Of a stretch of DNA of 64,000 nt, positions 22,599 through 35,568 are shown in pieces. Source of the DNA: Lineus longissimus (lineage: Eukaryota > Nemertea > Pilidiophora > Heteronemertea > Lineidae); contig NC_088317.1 in NCBI RefSeq assembly GCF_910592395.1, positions 2,170,001 to 2,234,000 on the forward strand. Reading direction: 5' to 3'. The translations under genes and the position numbers were made by a program. Below the pieces are notes generated by a model that ran no database searches, was not told the DNA's origin, and saw nothing but the letters and a program-made list of their open reading frames with translations. Position 1 is the first letter of the stretch. Each line of letters begins with the position of its first letter.

Positions 22599-25500
22599 CT
22601 ATTCTTGTTCCTCCGGGATCGTAGTTGACCCATTCTCCTTTATTTCACTATTTTTTCCCTTTAATTTGCCAGCCATCCGCATCGCCTGGAAGGCCCTGAT
22701 TACCTTGATTGGCCGAAGCAGCTTCTGTCGAATGTGTTCCACCTTTTCTATAACCACGTGGTTATCAGGGTCAATGTCCATAGACTTCGGATTGTCAATC
22801 TCTTTCGCTTTTAGGAAGCCTCGCTTTATAGCCTCCCCCACGTACATCTTCTCACCCGTCACATTGTCATTATAGGCGCCACTGGCCCTGTCAATCAAAC
22901 CAATCAGAGTCGCTTGCTTGAACGAAATACGGCGCTTTAACCGCCTGTCAACTACGGCATTGATGATGTACGACTTTGATGTCTCTTGCGGTTCTTCGTC
23001 CTCCTCGTCACCACTTTCTGCGTCTACGTCAGCGAAAACCAACTTCCGATTGACTGCTTCTGAGATGAGCATTTCATTCCCTGATTTCGGATTTTTGTAA
23101 ATGGAGCAGGTCTCGTCTAAAATGTGCTGCGCGAGGGCTTCGTCTTTCTGTAACATTTTACCGGTGACTGGGTGAACCACACAGCTTACGTGGTACTTCT
23201 TCGACTTCGTTGGGTGCTTATGTCTGATCGTGACTAACCCAAGGGAATGGGCCCGATCCTCCTTTTTCGTAGCAGTCTGGAAAGTCACAACGATCCTCCC
23301 ATCATTCATAGCCTCGGGGATCGGACAGCGCTCTCCTGTCGAGATGTCAACATACTCGCCATTACCCTGGTCAAGGATGCCGTACTGGCATGCATCCTTC
23401 ATCGAGATTACTTCACCATTTCTCGGGTCGATGACACCTTCTATGAAGAACCGCCTGCGTTCCTCACCACTCTGATTTGTGATCTGTTCCGACTCCGCTG
23501 TCTCCGACTGTTCACCAAAGGAGAAGTCTGAGTATTCGACACTACCGGCGCTGCTGGGGGTCATGGGCGACTCGGGAATGTAGGTCACTTCTTCCACGCG
23601 TTGGATTTCTTTGGTAATGTACGTCACTTCCCAGAACCTGAAATTAGAAAACACAAACAAACTAAAGGAATGACATCATCAAGAACCCAAAATTTGATGA
23701 ATAAAAATGAGAAAATTTAACGAAACTGTCGGTTGTTCCAGCAGCAAGCAGCTTGGTCAATGAATTTCTAACGACAATGCGATATCCGCTCTCAAAATGC
23801 CACTTCGTTATCGCTATCAAAATCTGAATCTCTATTATCGCCACAAATTCTCATTCTCTCACCGTCTTATTCTGGTTCCCTCGTCCGATTTGGGCCCGAC
23901 ATTCATGCGCAGGACCTGCAGCCCTCCCTGTGGATCGTATTCGAGGTTATTATTAGTCTTCTTCAGGTCGTCGACCATTGACTGAAAGAAATACATGTGT
24001 TAGGTCCTTGAATGGCATTTCGTCGATGATTTCACGAAGTAACCAATCAGCACATTTTTCATTTTGAGAAAACTCCACTCAAAGATTCCGGAAAGTTTAA
24101 ATGACTCTGTGCATTACATATGTACGAGTATACGAAATGCATGAATAGAGGGTAAAACTGCAGGCTGGTCACTTTGTTGCGAAAGGCTTAACCAATACCC
24201 TTTTAACTTTCTTTGGTTCTCCTTCGAATGAAAAGAATTAGACAATGGCCTTAACAGAGACTGGTTTGTTCATACCAACAGCTTATGGTCATATAATCAA
24301 CTATTAGCATTGAGCTCTTCTGTGTGTATGTGCCACTTACTAATCCCTTCCTTGATCTTGGGACAATGGCATTGCGTTATAATGCCTCTCAACTCGCAGT
24401 TAAAATAGTTCAGCCTTGCCCAATACGTGGTCTATTCTCTTTAAACAAAGCCCACTCGTACCCAGGCCTAAATTCCCATTGTTCTTCTGTCTTATCAAAG
24501 GGCCACCATGGCGAATCTTGGTAACATCGACCCCCACGAAACGGCTTCCAGGCCTACATCGGCAAGGGTATATGAACTCAATGGGACGATCCGAAGGGGA
24601 AAGAGCGCATACTTTTGCACCACACTTACCTTGTACTGTTCCATGATGTTGGAGAGGACCGAAAATTCATCGCGCATCTCCTGACTTGCAGTTCTGTCAG
24701 CTGAAAGAAGGACATATGCTTTGCTTGCAATTGACTTAAATAGGTCATTGGCCGCTTGGTACGGGCGCACAGATTACCAAATTTGATACTGCTCAACGTC
24801 CTCAGGTGAAGCAAGAAGCATGTTTTGCTTTTAGGCTCATTGACATCTTCAAGATGGAGGGATGGTGACTGTAAAGTTCACATTGCCCATCAATTTACCT
24901 GTTCCATCACCAGACCCCATGGAAGCACGGACCATCAGACTTCTGATAGCGCCAAGCAGTTCCTCTTGGCCATCAACATTAGTCAGGTGACTGTTTGCAA
25001 CGCCCTCTAACGTGCTTAGTGTACCCTGTAGAGATTCCTTCAAACCGTTGTCAGAACTCTGGAGAATTTCGCGCTGGAATGAAAGAATGTGAGCCCAGGT
25101 AAGCCCAAACTTCGCCGCCGAGAATTGGTGAATCAGATAATTTGTTAGTGCCATTTCATGATGGTTCCCGCTTAGTCACAGTGCAACTATACATGTACAC
25201 CATCGATGTGCTCACTGCCCATAGGAAACTGCCAGTGCCCCAAACTTGGCGCCCCTGTCTGGTAACAACTTTAAAAGGATCGTCACATCACTTAACAGAG
25301 TCGACCATCTCTTACCTTTTCCTCCTTAACATTTGTAAGATGTGTGGTCAAGAAGCTGACGAGACTTTCGGTGGCGATCTTTGTGGTCCGAAAGAGGGCG
25401 TCATTCAACTTGGTGTGAAGTCTGTAAACGAGAGACATTGCTGTTTATTTAACAATGTATCAAAAGACTGCAAATTAAATTTTCGTAGTGAACTACGATA

Positions 25501-28500
25501 TTTCTTTTTTTGATTTTTCTTTTCGCTAATCGAGGATATTCGCGAAATCCCCAAAACTATTTGACGGTTCGCAGTACCATCTCCGAATGAAGCCGAACGT
25601 ATCGCCAAATATCACTTCGGGGGTAGAGCAGGGAGATGAGAAGTGATTTTTTCACTTCCCAGGATTCAAGGTATTTTTCAAGGTATGTTTGATGACAGCT
25701 GATCTGTCTTCGCTGTGAAACTCCTCTGATATGATCGAAACTAATCTTGGAATCACGAGACGTGTTTACTATACTCACTCTTGTACTTCCTCTTCCGCTC
25801 TGTCATCTGGTCCAGGAAGAACTAATAATATAGATGGCGCTGTGTAAATTTTACCAGTATCCTCCCGCTTTACCTTCCATATAACTCTGTCGGAATTATC
25901 TATGAGTTGAAGCTCCTCGCCACGCTTCAACATCAACTGAAACAAAGATCAGGGGAAGACGCTCACTAGCCGTGTTGGACCAGGCAACAGAACGAATAAA
26001 AAATTACAGCAAATGCCTTTATTTTTGTACGGAAAGATCTGCTATAAGATGTACATGGGTTTTCAGTAAAAGCATTTACTATAGTTTTTACTCATGTCAC
26101 CCATCGGAAGGGAAATCAGACACGTTGGCTAGCCGTGATGTTTGATACAAGATATGGCCTTTCGCATTGATAACCGATGACATTAACTTACTTACATCTT
26201 TATTTTTGATACTATATATGGGTACTACTCTTTCTGGTTTCTCCACAGCAGCAAGTCTTTTCCTCAGACAAGGTGTCTCTAAGGCTTCTTGGTATAGACT
26301 CTGCACCTTGTCTACAGTCTCTTGGTGAACCGTGGTTATACCCTGTGAAATAGGAGAAAATCATTACCTTGGCAAACAATCTTAACCTTAGTACAAGACA
26401 CTGTCAGACTCGGACCGGTAACCAGTCGCACTAGTGCCCCTGGCGTTTTGAAACTCGCTTAAGATAAAAAATGTCCATCGATCAAACTGTTCTCCTCAGC
26501 TTATATATACCTTCCGAAACCGGCATATCTGAGGCGTATCCTTGGCTAATGCGGACTTTGCACATTGAAAACCTACCTCGATTATACCATTCCACTCCTC
26601 CAGCTCCTCAATCGTGGCCGCTACTCGCGCGTGAAGTGCCTTCTTTTGAATCTCGTGTAGCTTATTTAAGATATCTTTGTCCGCCTCTCGGCTGTCGTCG
26701 ATTAACTACAAGGAAATCATGTGAAATGCGTCAGCGGCATAGCAAAAGCTGGCTGCCAAGATGACAATTAGACTTTCTTCGCTAGACAATTAAAAGGTAT
26801 CTATGGTGGTCGTCATGCAATGATTGCTTTCAGTCAACACCTTTGGTGGTATGCATTTCCCTACTTCTTTCTCAGAGGTAAGCCATGATGCAATTAAAGT
26901 CCTCATTACCACTAATGTCGGAACCATGGTTGAACAGAATGGCGTTCGTATCATTGTCTAATTTCGAGGCGAGCTAGGCCTTGCATATTTCTCATTAACC
27001 CTACTGGTCAAGGTGCCAGCTGGTGCCGTGGCAATTGATTGATTATTGAAAACAAACTCGTCCTCATATATTTCTGCATTGCCAGCAGCTTTGATTGTGA
27101 TAGCTACATCATACCTTTCTCCATCTGCTGGTGCACTGATAATGTAACTCCAAGCAGTTGATGAGACGGGATGCCCACGGGTGCTTCGCGTCGAGATGCA
27201 GAGTACTGTCCTATTAATTAGAAACATTGGGTTAACAGGAGCGAAATACAGTGGGGAAACATCGAGGTTGCTGCTTCCTTATCCAGCACTACTCACTGGT
27301 CCATTGTGTGACTATAATACCTCAGACGTTTTATAGATAGTAGTGCGAGATCATCACCGACTCGATGTCGGTCAAGAAGTGTTTTGTTTTAATGTTGCCC
27401 CGATTTTCTTCTCGTACATCTACAATCTGCCAAGATACGGATGTAGCAATCGGAAATCTATCATTTTCCATGTGAAAATACCATTTTGAAAATATTGCTT
27501 ACATTTGATGATGAATCACCAAAGGCAAATTTACTTGCACGTTCTTCACTTGCCAACAGTTAGACCAATATCTTTCATAGAGTGCATTCGAATAATTTCT
27601 AACATGTTGTCTTTACTAAAAAAACATTGATCGTGATGACGAAAAACAAACAACTTGTAATGTACATAGATGTGATGCTGTACGGTTACAAAACGAGTCA
27701 GGCAAGTCTCTGACAGTTTCCACATAGACCATATCGGAAAAGTACGAGTGAAGTGGTTCTTAAGTATGCTAGAGCTTAGCAATTTTGATATAAGCGTCTA
27801 GTATTACTGTCCTAGAACTGGGTGAAGTGTATAGCTGCATCTGCCAGGATTCCGAAGCTCTACGGTTGAATACCAAACCTGCTGATACTGACATCTGAGA
27901 ATTAGATACGAGACACCAGTGTAGGAGTTTTAGGAGCATTTTGTTTGCAAAACAGCCTTAAAATGGTCCTTTTGATCCGATATATATGCATCTCTGAGCA
28001 ACCAGACAGAAGAAAGGCTTCCTTTTATCGGCCACTGAGATCGTTGCAGCAAGGAAAAAAGTACTTGACTTTTCACGACGTTTTACCAATCAATTTCAAG
28101 ATACCAGTAAGACTATGCAAAAAACTTACATTATATTTGAGGAGATTCTCATTTTCGATTTCATCCCCGTACACAACACCTCTGATAAGCTCATCACACA
28201 TGTGCTGGAAGATGACAAAAAAGGAAATGAGTAGTAATGACCGTGACGCCAGTAAAGAAAGAAGTTGTCATTCTGCTTAGAGGAAGATACAGGCAGGAGC
28301 CAGGTTGGCCTGATTTAGTTTCGATAAATCACCGATATATGTCTCTACTGTCTCACTGTACATCGCAGTAGATTAGTACCGATGTACTACGAGACAGTAG
28401 AGATCGAGATGCACGCCGCCTGTAGGCTCAGGAATATGTTTATCAGGCTTTATTCTAAATCAGTCCAGGCGTACTTCTATAACTAGGCATATTGTTCATT

Positions 28501-31500
28501 AATGGTTAAGTCTCCTACTTAAATTCACCTTTTTTCAACGCTCGGCATAACTGTTATTTCAAAAATTCAAATCAATGGTCAATACAGACACAAGTACCCC
28601 ATCAACATAGTTGTCACATACATACTCGACCTTGGTATGGTCATATTTATTCTCACTGGTATGTTTGAACTTGCTATTTATAAAGTCGTTCAATAACAGT
28701 TCAAGATATCACGCATTTCTTTTGCAAAGTCATTCAATAAGAGGTCTAGATATTAGATTTTTTTTTTCGGCTAGAGAATATCAAGGAGTTGTGCATGATT
28801 GAAACGGTTTGGCATGATTAGATAGCGAAACCAGAACTTTTCGTTTGGTCGAATAGGTTAAAATCATCGAGTAGTTGTACAATATGGAAAAAGACTAGTA
28901 AATGCTTTTAATCAAAATTACACTAGCATTACACGAAGTCTTCCCGTAAAAAACTGAAGTAAAGGCATTTACTAATACTCAGAGCACCATACGTATTATT
29001 ACACGTACATATTGATAGAATTAAGATGTATATGCTTGATAGAATGAAGATGTATACGGTATGCATGTACGTGTATCTTCATTGATGAACAGCATACATT
29101 CGGTTAATGTTGTTGCGGTTGTCGTTTCTTTCCATGCTTACCGTGCAGAACTCGAGAAGCTGTGCCTCCGTCTTAATCTCCTCTTTATGCGCCATGTCGA
29201 TGCTCCAAATTATGTAGATCAAGACAAAATGGACACCTGAAAACAAAAAGTATTAAAATAGTTTTAGGACCACTTAAGAACAATGTGCCATGTGCTCCGA
29301 ATGCCTGCAAACGCATTGCCAAAGAGAGCACTCACATGGACACCACAGGGGAGACGGAATAGAGGCAGACCAAGAGAGACCTGGCGGCGTTCCATGGCAA
29401 AGGAACTTCAAGAGAAGGGCCTAACGTGGGAGGCAGCCAGACAGCGAGCAGCCAACAGACTTGAGTGGAGGACCCTGGGGAACGCCCCATGTGCCACCTA
29501 GGGCACGAAGGGTCCTAAGTAAGTAAGTAAGTAAGAACACTGTTCTCGTGTAAAATGGAACTGTTCCTCTCGCCGTGGTTTGGCAGAACACATTGACATC
29601 ACCAGGACTGTGGCAAGGCAGGGGTATTTCCCCAGGCTTCACTGAAAAATGTGTTTTTCACGTAGATATTTTTTTGAATGAAATACACGTACATGTACAC
29701 GTACTTGTAAAGTGGGAGGCAAAAGCAATGTCGACAGAACAATATTGAAATGTATTGATCAATAGGTTAACAGGTACTTCAAAACCAGCTGTCGACACTG
29801 TCTGGAGTTAAAAGTTAACCTATCAATCTCAATGCATTAAGTAGGTCTGTGTGTAACAAGAGATCTGCATGTAAAGCTTGCAGTATTACACACGAAAAAC
29901 AGCAACGCGTGAGTTAGGTTCAACAGATGTGAAACACCCTGTAAATTGCATCATTTTCCATACAGTCGTTTGCAGAGAAACCTTGCGATGTCTGACACTT
30001 GATGGGTCTTGCCTTAACCACTATTTGGGGATTTATTTCCTGCCCGAGCGGTATAACTTAAAAAAACTATTTAGATCAACGACATGAAAGTAATGCTCAT
30101 ACATCATTATATACTTGTGTAAACGAAATAATTGCATTGTCAAGCTTAATGGCCTTGTTTTTCTGACCGTAATTTACTAATATGACAAGTGGTGGTTAAT
30201 TATCTAATAACCATATTATACAAAATACTTGATAAATAGCACCTGCAATTATAAAAAAGCGTCCTCCACTGATTAATATCATAGAATTCCTTCAAAGTAT
30301 GCCAATTTCAAGTGTGGGAGTCTGATCTCTGGAAAACAAACACTGACTCCGACCCTTGAAATTGGTATTCACTTCGTTTTAAAAGTGTTCTAGTTGCATT
30401 AGGATTTCAAGTCCTAGCCAAAATGGCGGTGCCTATGGTCGACCCATTATCTCCGACATCACGCGGACTGTTGACGCAAACATGTACCTTCTGAGAGTCT
30501 GACCTTCCATTCGTCCTCGTCACCAACTAAGCAAGACACAGAAATCAGAATAGCTAATCCGGCTATTAAGAAGTTCAGGGTATATAAACAGGAGAAGTAT
30601 CCTTGCTCTGGTCTCTGCCATTCCTGCAGATGGTGAAGTGTCTTCACCATAAAGGCCACCAAAAAAATAAATAAATCGGCGAAGAACACAATCCGAAAAT
30701 GGGCAGGGTAGCCGATATGTTTTCTATATATCAACTATCATGATCAAACACTAATAGGTGATATGTACACACAATATCAAGTATTAAAAGCTGGTGTCAT
30801 TTCATTTGTGCATGTGTCTGCATACACTAGTATGTCACGTGGCAAACAGATGGAATGATTTTCCTCACAATTAAAATGGGCCAAATAAGTAGTAGTCGAA
30901 CCAATCGAACAATCGGGTAACGTGGATAGTTGTTCTTGATAAAACATGATCCGTCAGCGGTCCTTGGTTGTCTTTTGTCCATTCGCAAATGTTATCTCAG
31001 AAGGTTTTGGGCTCTGGGGCGCGAACTACTAATGGTTTTGATATAAAAACAACCAATACGGTGATACTTCGGGATTTGGTATCGAGATTGGAGGTATTGG
31101 TTGTCTCCCGAAGCACTACTGCTTCTTCAACTTGACCCGAGCGCTGTTTGGTGCGTCAACCAGTACCGACATTGAGGTATCAATTTCCATTATAATTTCA
31201 AGTCTGAGAAAAATAAACATATTCATTCTGTCCGTATTCAGTTGATAAAGGCTCCAAGTTAGAGTTTATTTGCCGGCAAAATCTCAGTAAGTGAGCGTTG
31301 TTTACCCTTCCTCTAGATCGATTTCGTCTGCACACGTGCTATGTTTACTCTCTTCTGTCAGTCCATTTCAGCACCGTAGCTTTTTGTGTAAGACGTGTAT
31401 GATGAGAGTAAAATATAATGTAATTGGACAAAAATCAAATAGTTATAATAGGTTATAGCATGTTTACCTGCCCGGAGGGTAAACTATTGGTGTTTGCTGA

Positions 31501-34500
31501 TATTTCGAGAGTAAACTCAAATAAATAGAGCAAGACGAAAGTTGGCCTTCTAGAATCATCTCGAATCAAATCCATTGTTGTTCGATGTGATATGTTTACA
31601 TAGATTTTCCTTGCATTTTGCTGCGCACGCTTTGCCATTTTAAAGAGCGTATCTTTTTCATTGTACATCAGTTTAACTACCATGGAAATGTGCCAATTCA
31701 AAATGAGAAGGTTTTTCAGTGTTTGGTTTATGAGAATCGGCTTCTCCAAATGATAACCTCAACTTCAGCACCCTTTGTTCATTTTACGATTGACAGAACA
31801 GGGTCAAACCATTGAATATAGTCTTATTAACATCATTAGCTTTGTGAATATGTACTATTATCGCCTGAGAAAGCATCTTTAGTCCTTGACGGCCAATGAC
31901 GAGGCTTTAATTAATGTATACTTTTAACCTCAATTCCAGGCTTTAACCTACTCGACAGCTGGAGAGGTCTATACATTGCAGTACCATGTGTGTTTCAGGG
32001 TCGCACTTGTCGCCCCGAACATGGCATTGAAAACTTTCATTTGATGGTTTAATAATTACTATGTCAATGTTTTAATGACGATATCAACTGAATATCATTA
32101 AGTTTGTACTCGACGAGGGAGTCTGGAGCAATGACCGACATTGGGCAAAGGCTTTTATCAGTTGTTTGCAACGCATTTCAGATGTACTCACTAAAGAACA
32201 TAATCTACACGGTGACGTAGTCAAAACTTCGAAATATGGAAACCTAAATCTCCTCTATCTCAGTATTATTTCCAGCGCGACTCATGTCCGTGTTCCGAAA
32301 AAGTTTACTCAAAAAAGGACTATTATCCTTAGTCAGAGGACTCTACATAAATATAATTTATTTTAGACTCATTTCAGATCCCCTGTGATGGGACTTGGCC
32401 GAGTTTTCAGTAAGTATGTATGTCAATGGACAATAGTATGGCACTTGATTTCTTCAATCATCCTATCACCCAATTGTTGTAATTAGTCAGCACACGCCTG
32501 GTTCAGAATGTTAACGCTGCATCAGTAAATAGCCGCATGATTTGTTTTTTGGGTTTAAAACAACTGTTGGAGTAATAGGCCTACCACAGTAGGACTTTTT
32601 TGTAAATGGCTAGTCAGGTCGTTGTGGAGAAATCAGGTCAGACTCTGAGGTAATTTCTGGAGGATGCAGGATGGCCAAGTTGCTCAACGAGTTCAGTCAC
32701 TCGCCTTCCATAGAAAGCCAAGGACGCCACACCTGGCGTTCTTTAAAGAGGTCCTCCAATGTATATTGTTGCTCTGCATTACATTGTAAACGATACTCTG
32801 TATAAAAGGGTACTGGAATATTTTTCATATTTTTCATATCGATTGAGTGCAGGGTGTGAAATGATATAGTTGCGACACCAAAACGTCTGCAGCGAAAACG
32901 TAGCGCAATGTAAAGTAAGCAGAAGGCGATACTTCCTCCAGTATCAAGAAGATCTCGAATTTGCTCCAAGAGAGAGAAGAACCTTTAACAGAATGATACA
33001 TGGTCCAGTCGATTGTATTGGGAGTTGCGCGGAAGAACGCTGAAATCTGAACGCTGAAGGCTGAACGCTGAAGGCAAGAGTATGGGATAGGCGACTCGCC
33101 AGCCAATGCGCTGGAGCTGGGAATGATCTCCAGCGGAACCTGACATTGAATTTGAACGGAGAAGCCACAGCAACAGCAAGGATCATTATCCCGCGATAAA
33201 GTGACAAAGTAGTTTAAGGGTTGACCATAGGTACCACCATTTTGGTTAGAACTCGAAATCCTGAAGCAACTAGAACACCTTCAACATTAAGTGAATGCCC
33301 ATTTAAAACCTCGGAGGCTGTTTTCTGGGAGACATACACTCCCACCCTTGAAATTGGCATCCACTTCGTCGTGAAAGAATTTTATTGGCTTTCGGATTTT
33401 AAGTTCTAGCCAAAACGGTGGTGCCTACGGTCAACCCTTTAAGTTAAAGGAACTTACCGAAAGTGTATCCCCGATTTACTCCATGAGTATGATTCTAGTG
33501 AACTACATCGTCATGACAGCCATGCTTGCAACTGATTCATAGCTTTATCATCCTACTGATATATAATATCAGCCAAGTTCATAAGTGCCAATTAATGGAG
33601 ACCGGCAGTGTGATCACGTCCAGTGTTGCTCTGGTACAAACGGCAGCCAACGTCCGCAGTACTTCAGAACTTCTAGCGGGACGAGAAGCTTGCCTGGGTC
33701 TCGCATTGCCAAACCGCGCGAGAGATACGCATTGTACATATTGTTGTTTTATGTAAATATCAAGTCGGCCGGGGAAGTATTGATCAATAATGTTCAGAGG
33801 AGCATTCGTTCCTTGCTAATGGAAACTTGGAAAGGAGTCAGGACTATGCATAACATGTCGAAAAGTTGAGGCCTTGTGCGTCGTCGAGAATTGCGCTGTT
33901 AAGATTCGAATAACATTATCAAGCAGTTAATCCATCATTGAACTATCATGAAAATATTGATGGGATATTTGTGACGCTCGAAGTCCACACTTTTTCTTTG
34001 GGTTCATTGGACCGAGAAAATATCGATGAAGGACAACCGGTATGTGACCCGGAACAACCTAGCTTCATTGTGAAGGGTAATATCGTCATTTGTAACGTGC
34101 CACGTTATTCGAATTTTATGTGGTTCAATATTTATTTTCATTTTAATGAACATTTAAGGAAGAATTAAACAGTTACTTTAAAATATTCAAGCCGTGACTT
34201 TTCTGTGGGTTGGATGTACTAATGGCGACTTTCGCCTAGTGTTCGCATCGTTTGGGGCTCTGTAGCGTAAACTACTGGTCGGATTTCGTTGATGTTTGGT
34301 TTATTCACAACTGTACATTAGTAGTCACTGACCACTTAAGACAGATGTTTAAATATTACTAGGATGATACGCTTAAGTATACCCTACCTTGGACAAAGGC
34401 TTGTGTTGGAATGTTGCGTCCCTTGAATAATCCGATGTAAAATGCCAGCTGAGTGATACTTCCAATGAATAGCTGATGAACGAAGTAAACGGTGTGAGCG

Positions 34501-35568
34501 TACTAGGAGAGAACTTGAGAAGCAACTGCAACAGCTCCGACGAGGAAAATTTTATGCCACCCTCTTTAGAAATAAAGGTTTTTCAGCTTTTGAAAAAGCT
34601 TTTCGACCAACACGAATATGCCTCCCGTAGAGGTTTTATGGTTAAGTGAAAAACTCCAAATAATGGTTTGTCAGAAGTTCAAAAACCTTCTTATTTCTAA
34701 GACTGCGGGTAGAATGCTTCTCCCAGGGGTTACATGTTGATGTGACCTAAATATCTCCAAACAAAAACCATTCAAAACAGTGCACAAACACCTACAAGTC
34801 AAAAAAGTCACAATTCTACGGGTCTTAAGATTCGAATTTCAGGGTTCTGGGGTCCTGTGTTCAGAAGGGTGTGTCTGACGAACGAAAATAAAATGATGAA
34901 GATTGGATATTGAGATCCTACCTTATCAATACGAGTATCCGGTAACTGATTTGGTATCCTCTGGGTTTAAGTTCTTGTCCAATCTACCTCCATGTTACGA
35001 ATAAATCAGTTCAGGAAGCTCGTGCTCAAATTCCAAGACATTGAGGTGTGTTATGTGGTGTGGTAGTGATCTGACGACCATAAATCAAACTTTGAGATAT
35101 GGCATAGAGGTGTTTCCTTGTGATGATATATTTCGATCCAGACAATGTCTTCCACCAAGATCTACGCTGTTGTAACTCTCATTTGTACTAGCCACAATCC
35201 GACACACCACGTGTGTGAGTGGTGGAGCTTAGTTTAAAGTGAATTTCGCACGAGCATGAATGCGCTTCTTTTTCCCGCGCCGCGGTCGGTATCAAAGCCA
35301 TTGGTGCATTGAGTCATAACAATGAAATAACGCCAGTTTCTGAATGAAACCCAATTGTCCCGATTCCCTGACTGATCTGCGCTGGAGTTTTGAATAGAAG
35401 ATGAGAAGATGGGCGAAAATGCTGATCATGCGAAATTCGCTTTAATTCACTAAAATCCATGGCCTACTTACCCATCCTTGACGATTATGATATTCATAAA
35501 CAAAATTGAAAAGACGAGCGTACTTATGGTCAAAAGAGCGGCAAGAATGTGCGTGAACGGTAGCGGTT
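22599..35568 (-). CDS. Membrane protein with plakin SH3-like region and plakin repeats
   Basis: Minus-strand exons, high to low: 35568-35472, 34502-34388, 33494-33458, 31549-31468, 30734-30488, 29236-29142, 28204-28130, 27426-27358, 27210-27115, 26705-26577, 26342-26196, 25936-25779, 25421-25316, 25073-24899, 24700-24630, 23981-23863, 23637-22599. All junctions agree in phase except the first, where an exon of length 3n+1 seems missing. The start is not found. The 5' exons encode about six hydrophobic segments (ILAALLTISTLVFSILFM, FFADLFIFLVAFMV, LNFLIAGLAILISVSCLV). Then comes a charged helical region, an SH3-like segment as in plakins (LMLKRGEELQLIDN...VIWKVKREDTGKIY), more helices, and three plakin repeats in the last exon (GILDQGNGEYVDISTGE, GLIDRASGAYNDNVTGE). 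Plakins link intermediate filaments to junctions. Membrane-spanning plakins of this kind are not known to me. It could be two adjacent genes. The plakin part is secure and the fusion is inferred. Confidence 0.65.
28342..28403. repeat. Imperfect 24-bp inverted repeat (hairpin)
   Basis: 28342-28365 (TCTCTACTGTCTC...) pairs with 28380-28403 with about three mismatches around a 14-base loop. It lies in an intron of the membrane-plakin gene. It could fold as RNA on either strand, but its size and loop alone do not make it a microRNA. Confidence 0.6.
29275..29535 (+). mobile_element. 3' end of a truncated non-LTR retrotransposon
   Basis: A plus-strand frame (29283-29501) encodes HVLRMPANALPKRA...GRRNRGRPRETWRR...KEL, the conserved tail that follows the reverse transcriptase of many animal non-LTR elements. 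After the stop comes a short AAGT tandem tail (about 29516-29535), as expected for target-primed insertion. The 5' part, with the reverse transcriptase domain, is missing. It sits in an intron of the minus-strand gene. Confidence 0.8.
30296..30445. mobile_element. Partial copy of the TIR element at 33218-33437
   Basis: The right part of this segment (CTAGCCAAAATGGCGGTGCC...) matches the terminal arm of the 220-bp element at 33218-33437, and CCCTTGAAATTGG words recur. Only one end is clear, so it is probably an old truncated copy. Confidence 0.55.
32697..32969 (-). other. Unassigned minus-strand frame in an intron
   Basis: A 90-codon frame (ends LEDLFKERQVWRPWLSMEGE) within the large intron of the membrane-plakin gene. 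I see no splice sites that would join it in phase and no domain. It may be a repeat remnant or an unrelated fragment. Confidence 0.2.
33218..33437. mobile_element. 220-bp miniature inverted-repeat transposon
   Basis: The ends are long imperfect inverted repeats (GGGTTGACCATAGGTACCAC on the left, its near complement on the right), and TTTAA flanks both sides (33213-33217 and 33438-33442) as a target duplication. There is no coding capacity. It ends only about 21 bases from the 37-nt exon at 33458-33494 of the minus-strand gene. The superfamily is uncertain. Confidence 0.75.

Noticed and set aside
26958-27227. Minus-strand frame with YIISAPADGERYDVAITI as a separate gene
   Set aside because: Another frame of the same stretch (27210-27115) has proper splice sites, phase 0 borders and fits the plakin gene (HLDAKHPWASRLINCLELHY), so this frame is a shadow.
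27546-27619. Exon SKDNMLEIIRMHSMKDIGL of the membrane-plakin gene
   Set aside because: It has an acceptor-like TTTTTTTAG, but neither end matches the phase 0 needed between the exons at 28130 and 27426.
29283-29501. Host gene for a basic protein (GRRNRGRPRETWRR)
   Set aside because: It matches the terminal region of non-LTR retrotransposons and is followed by an AAGT tail.
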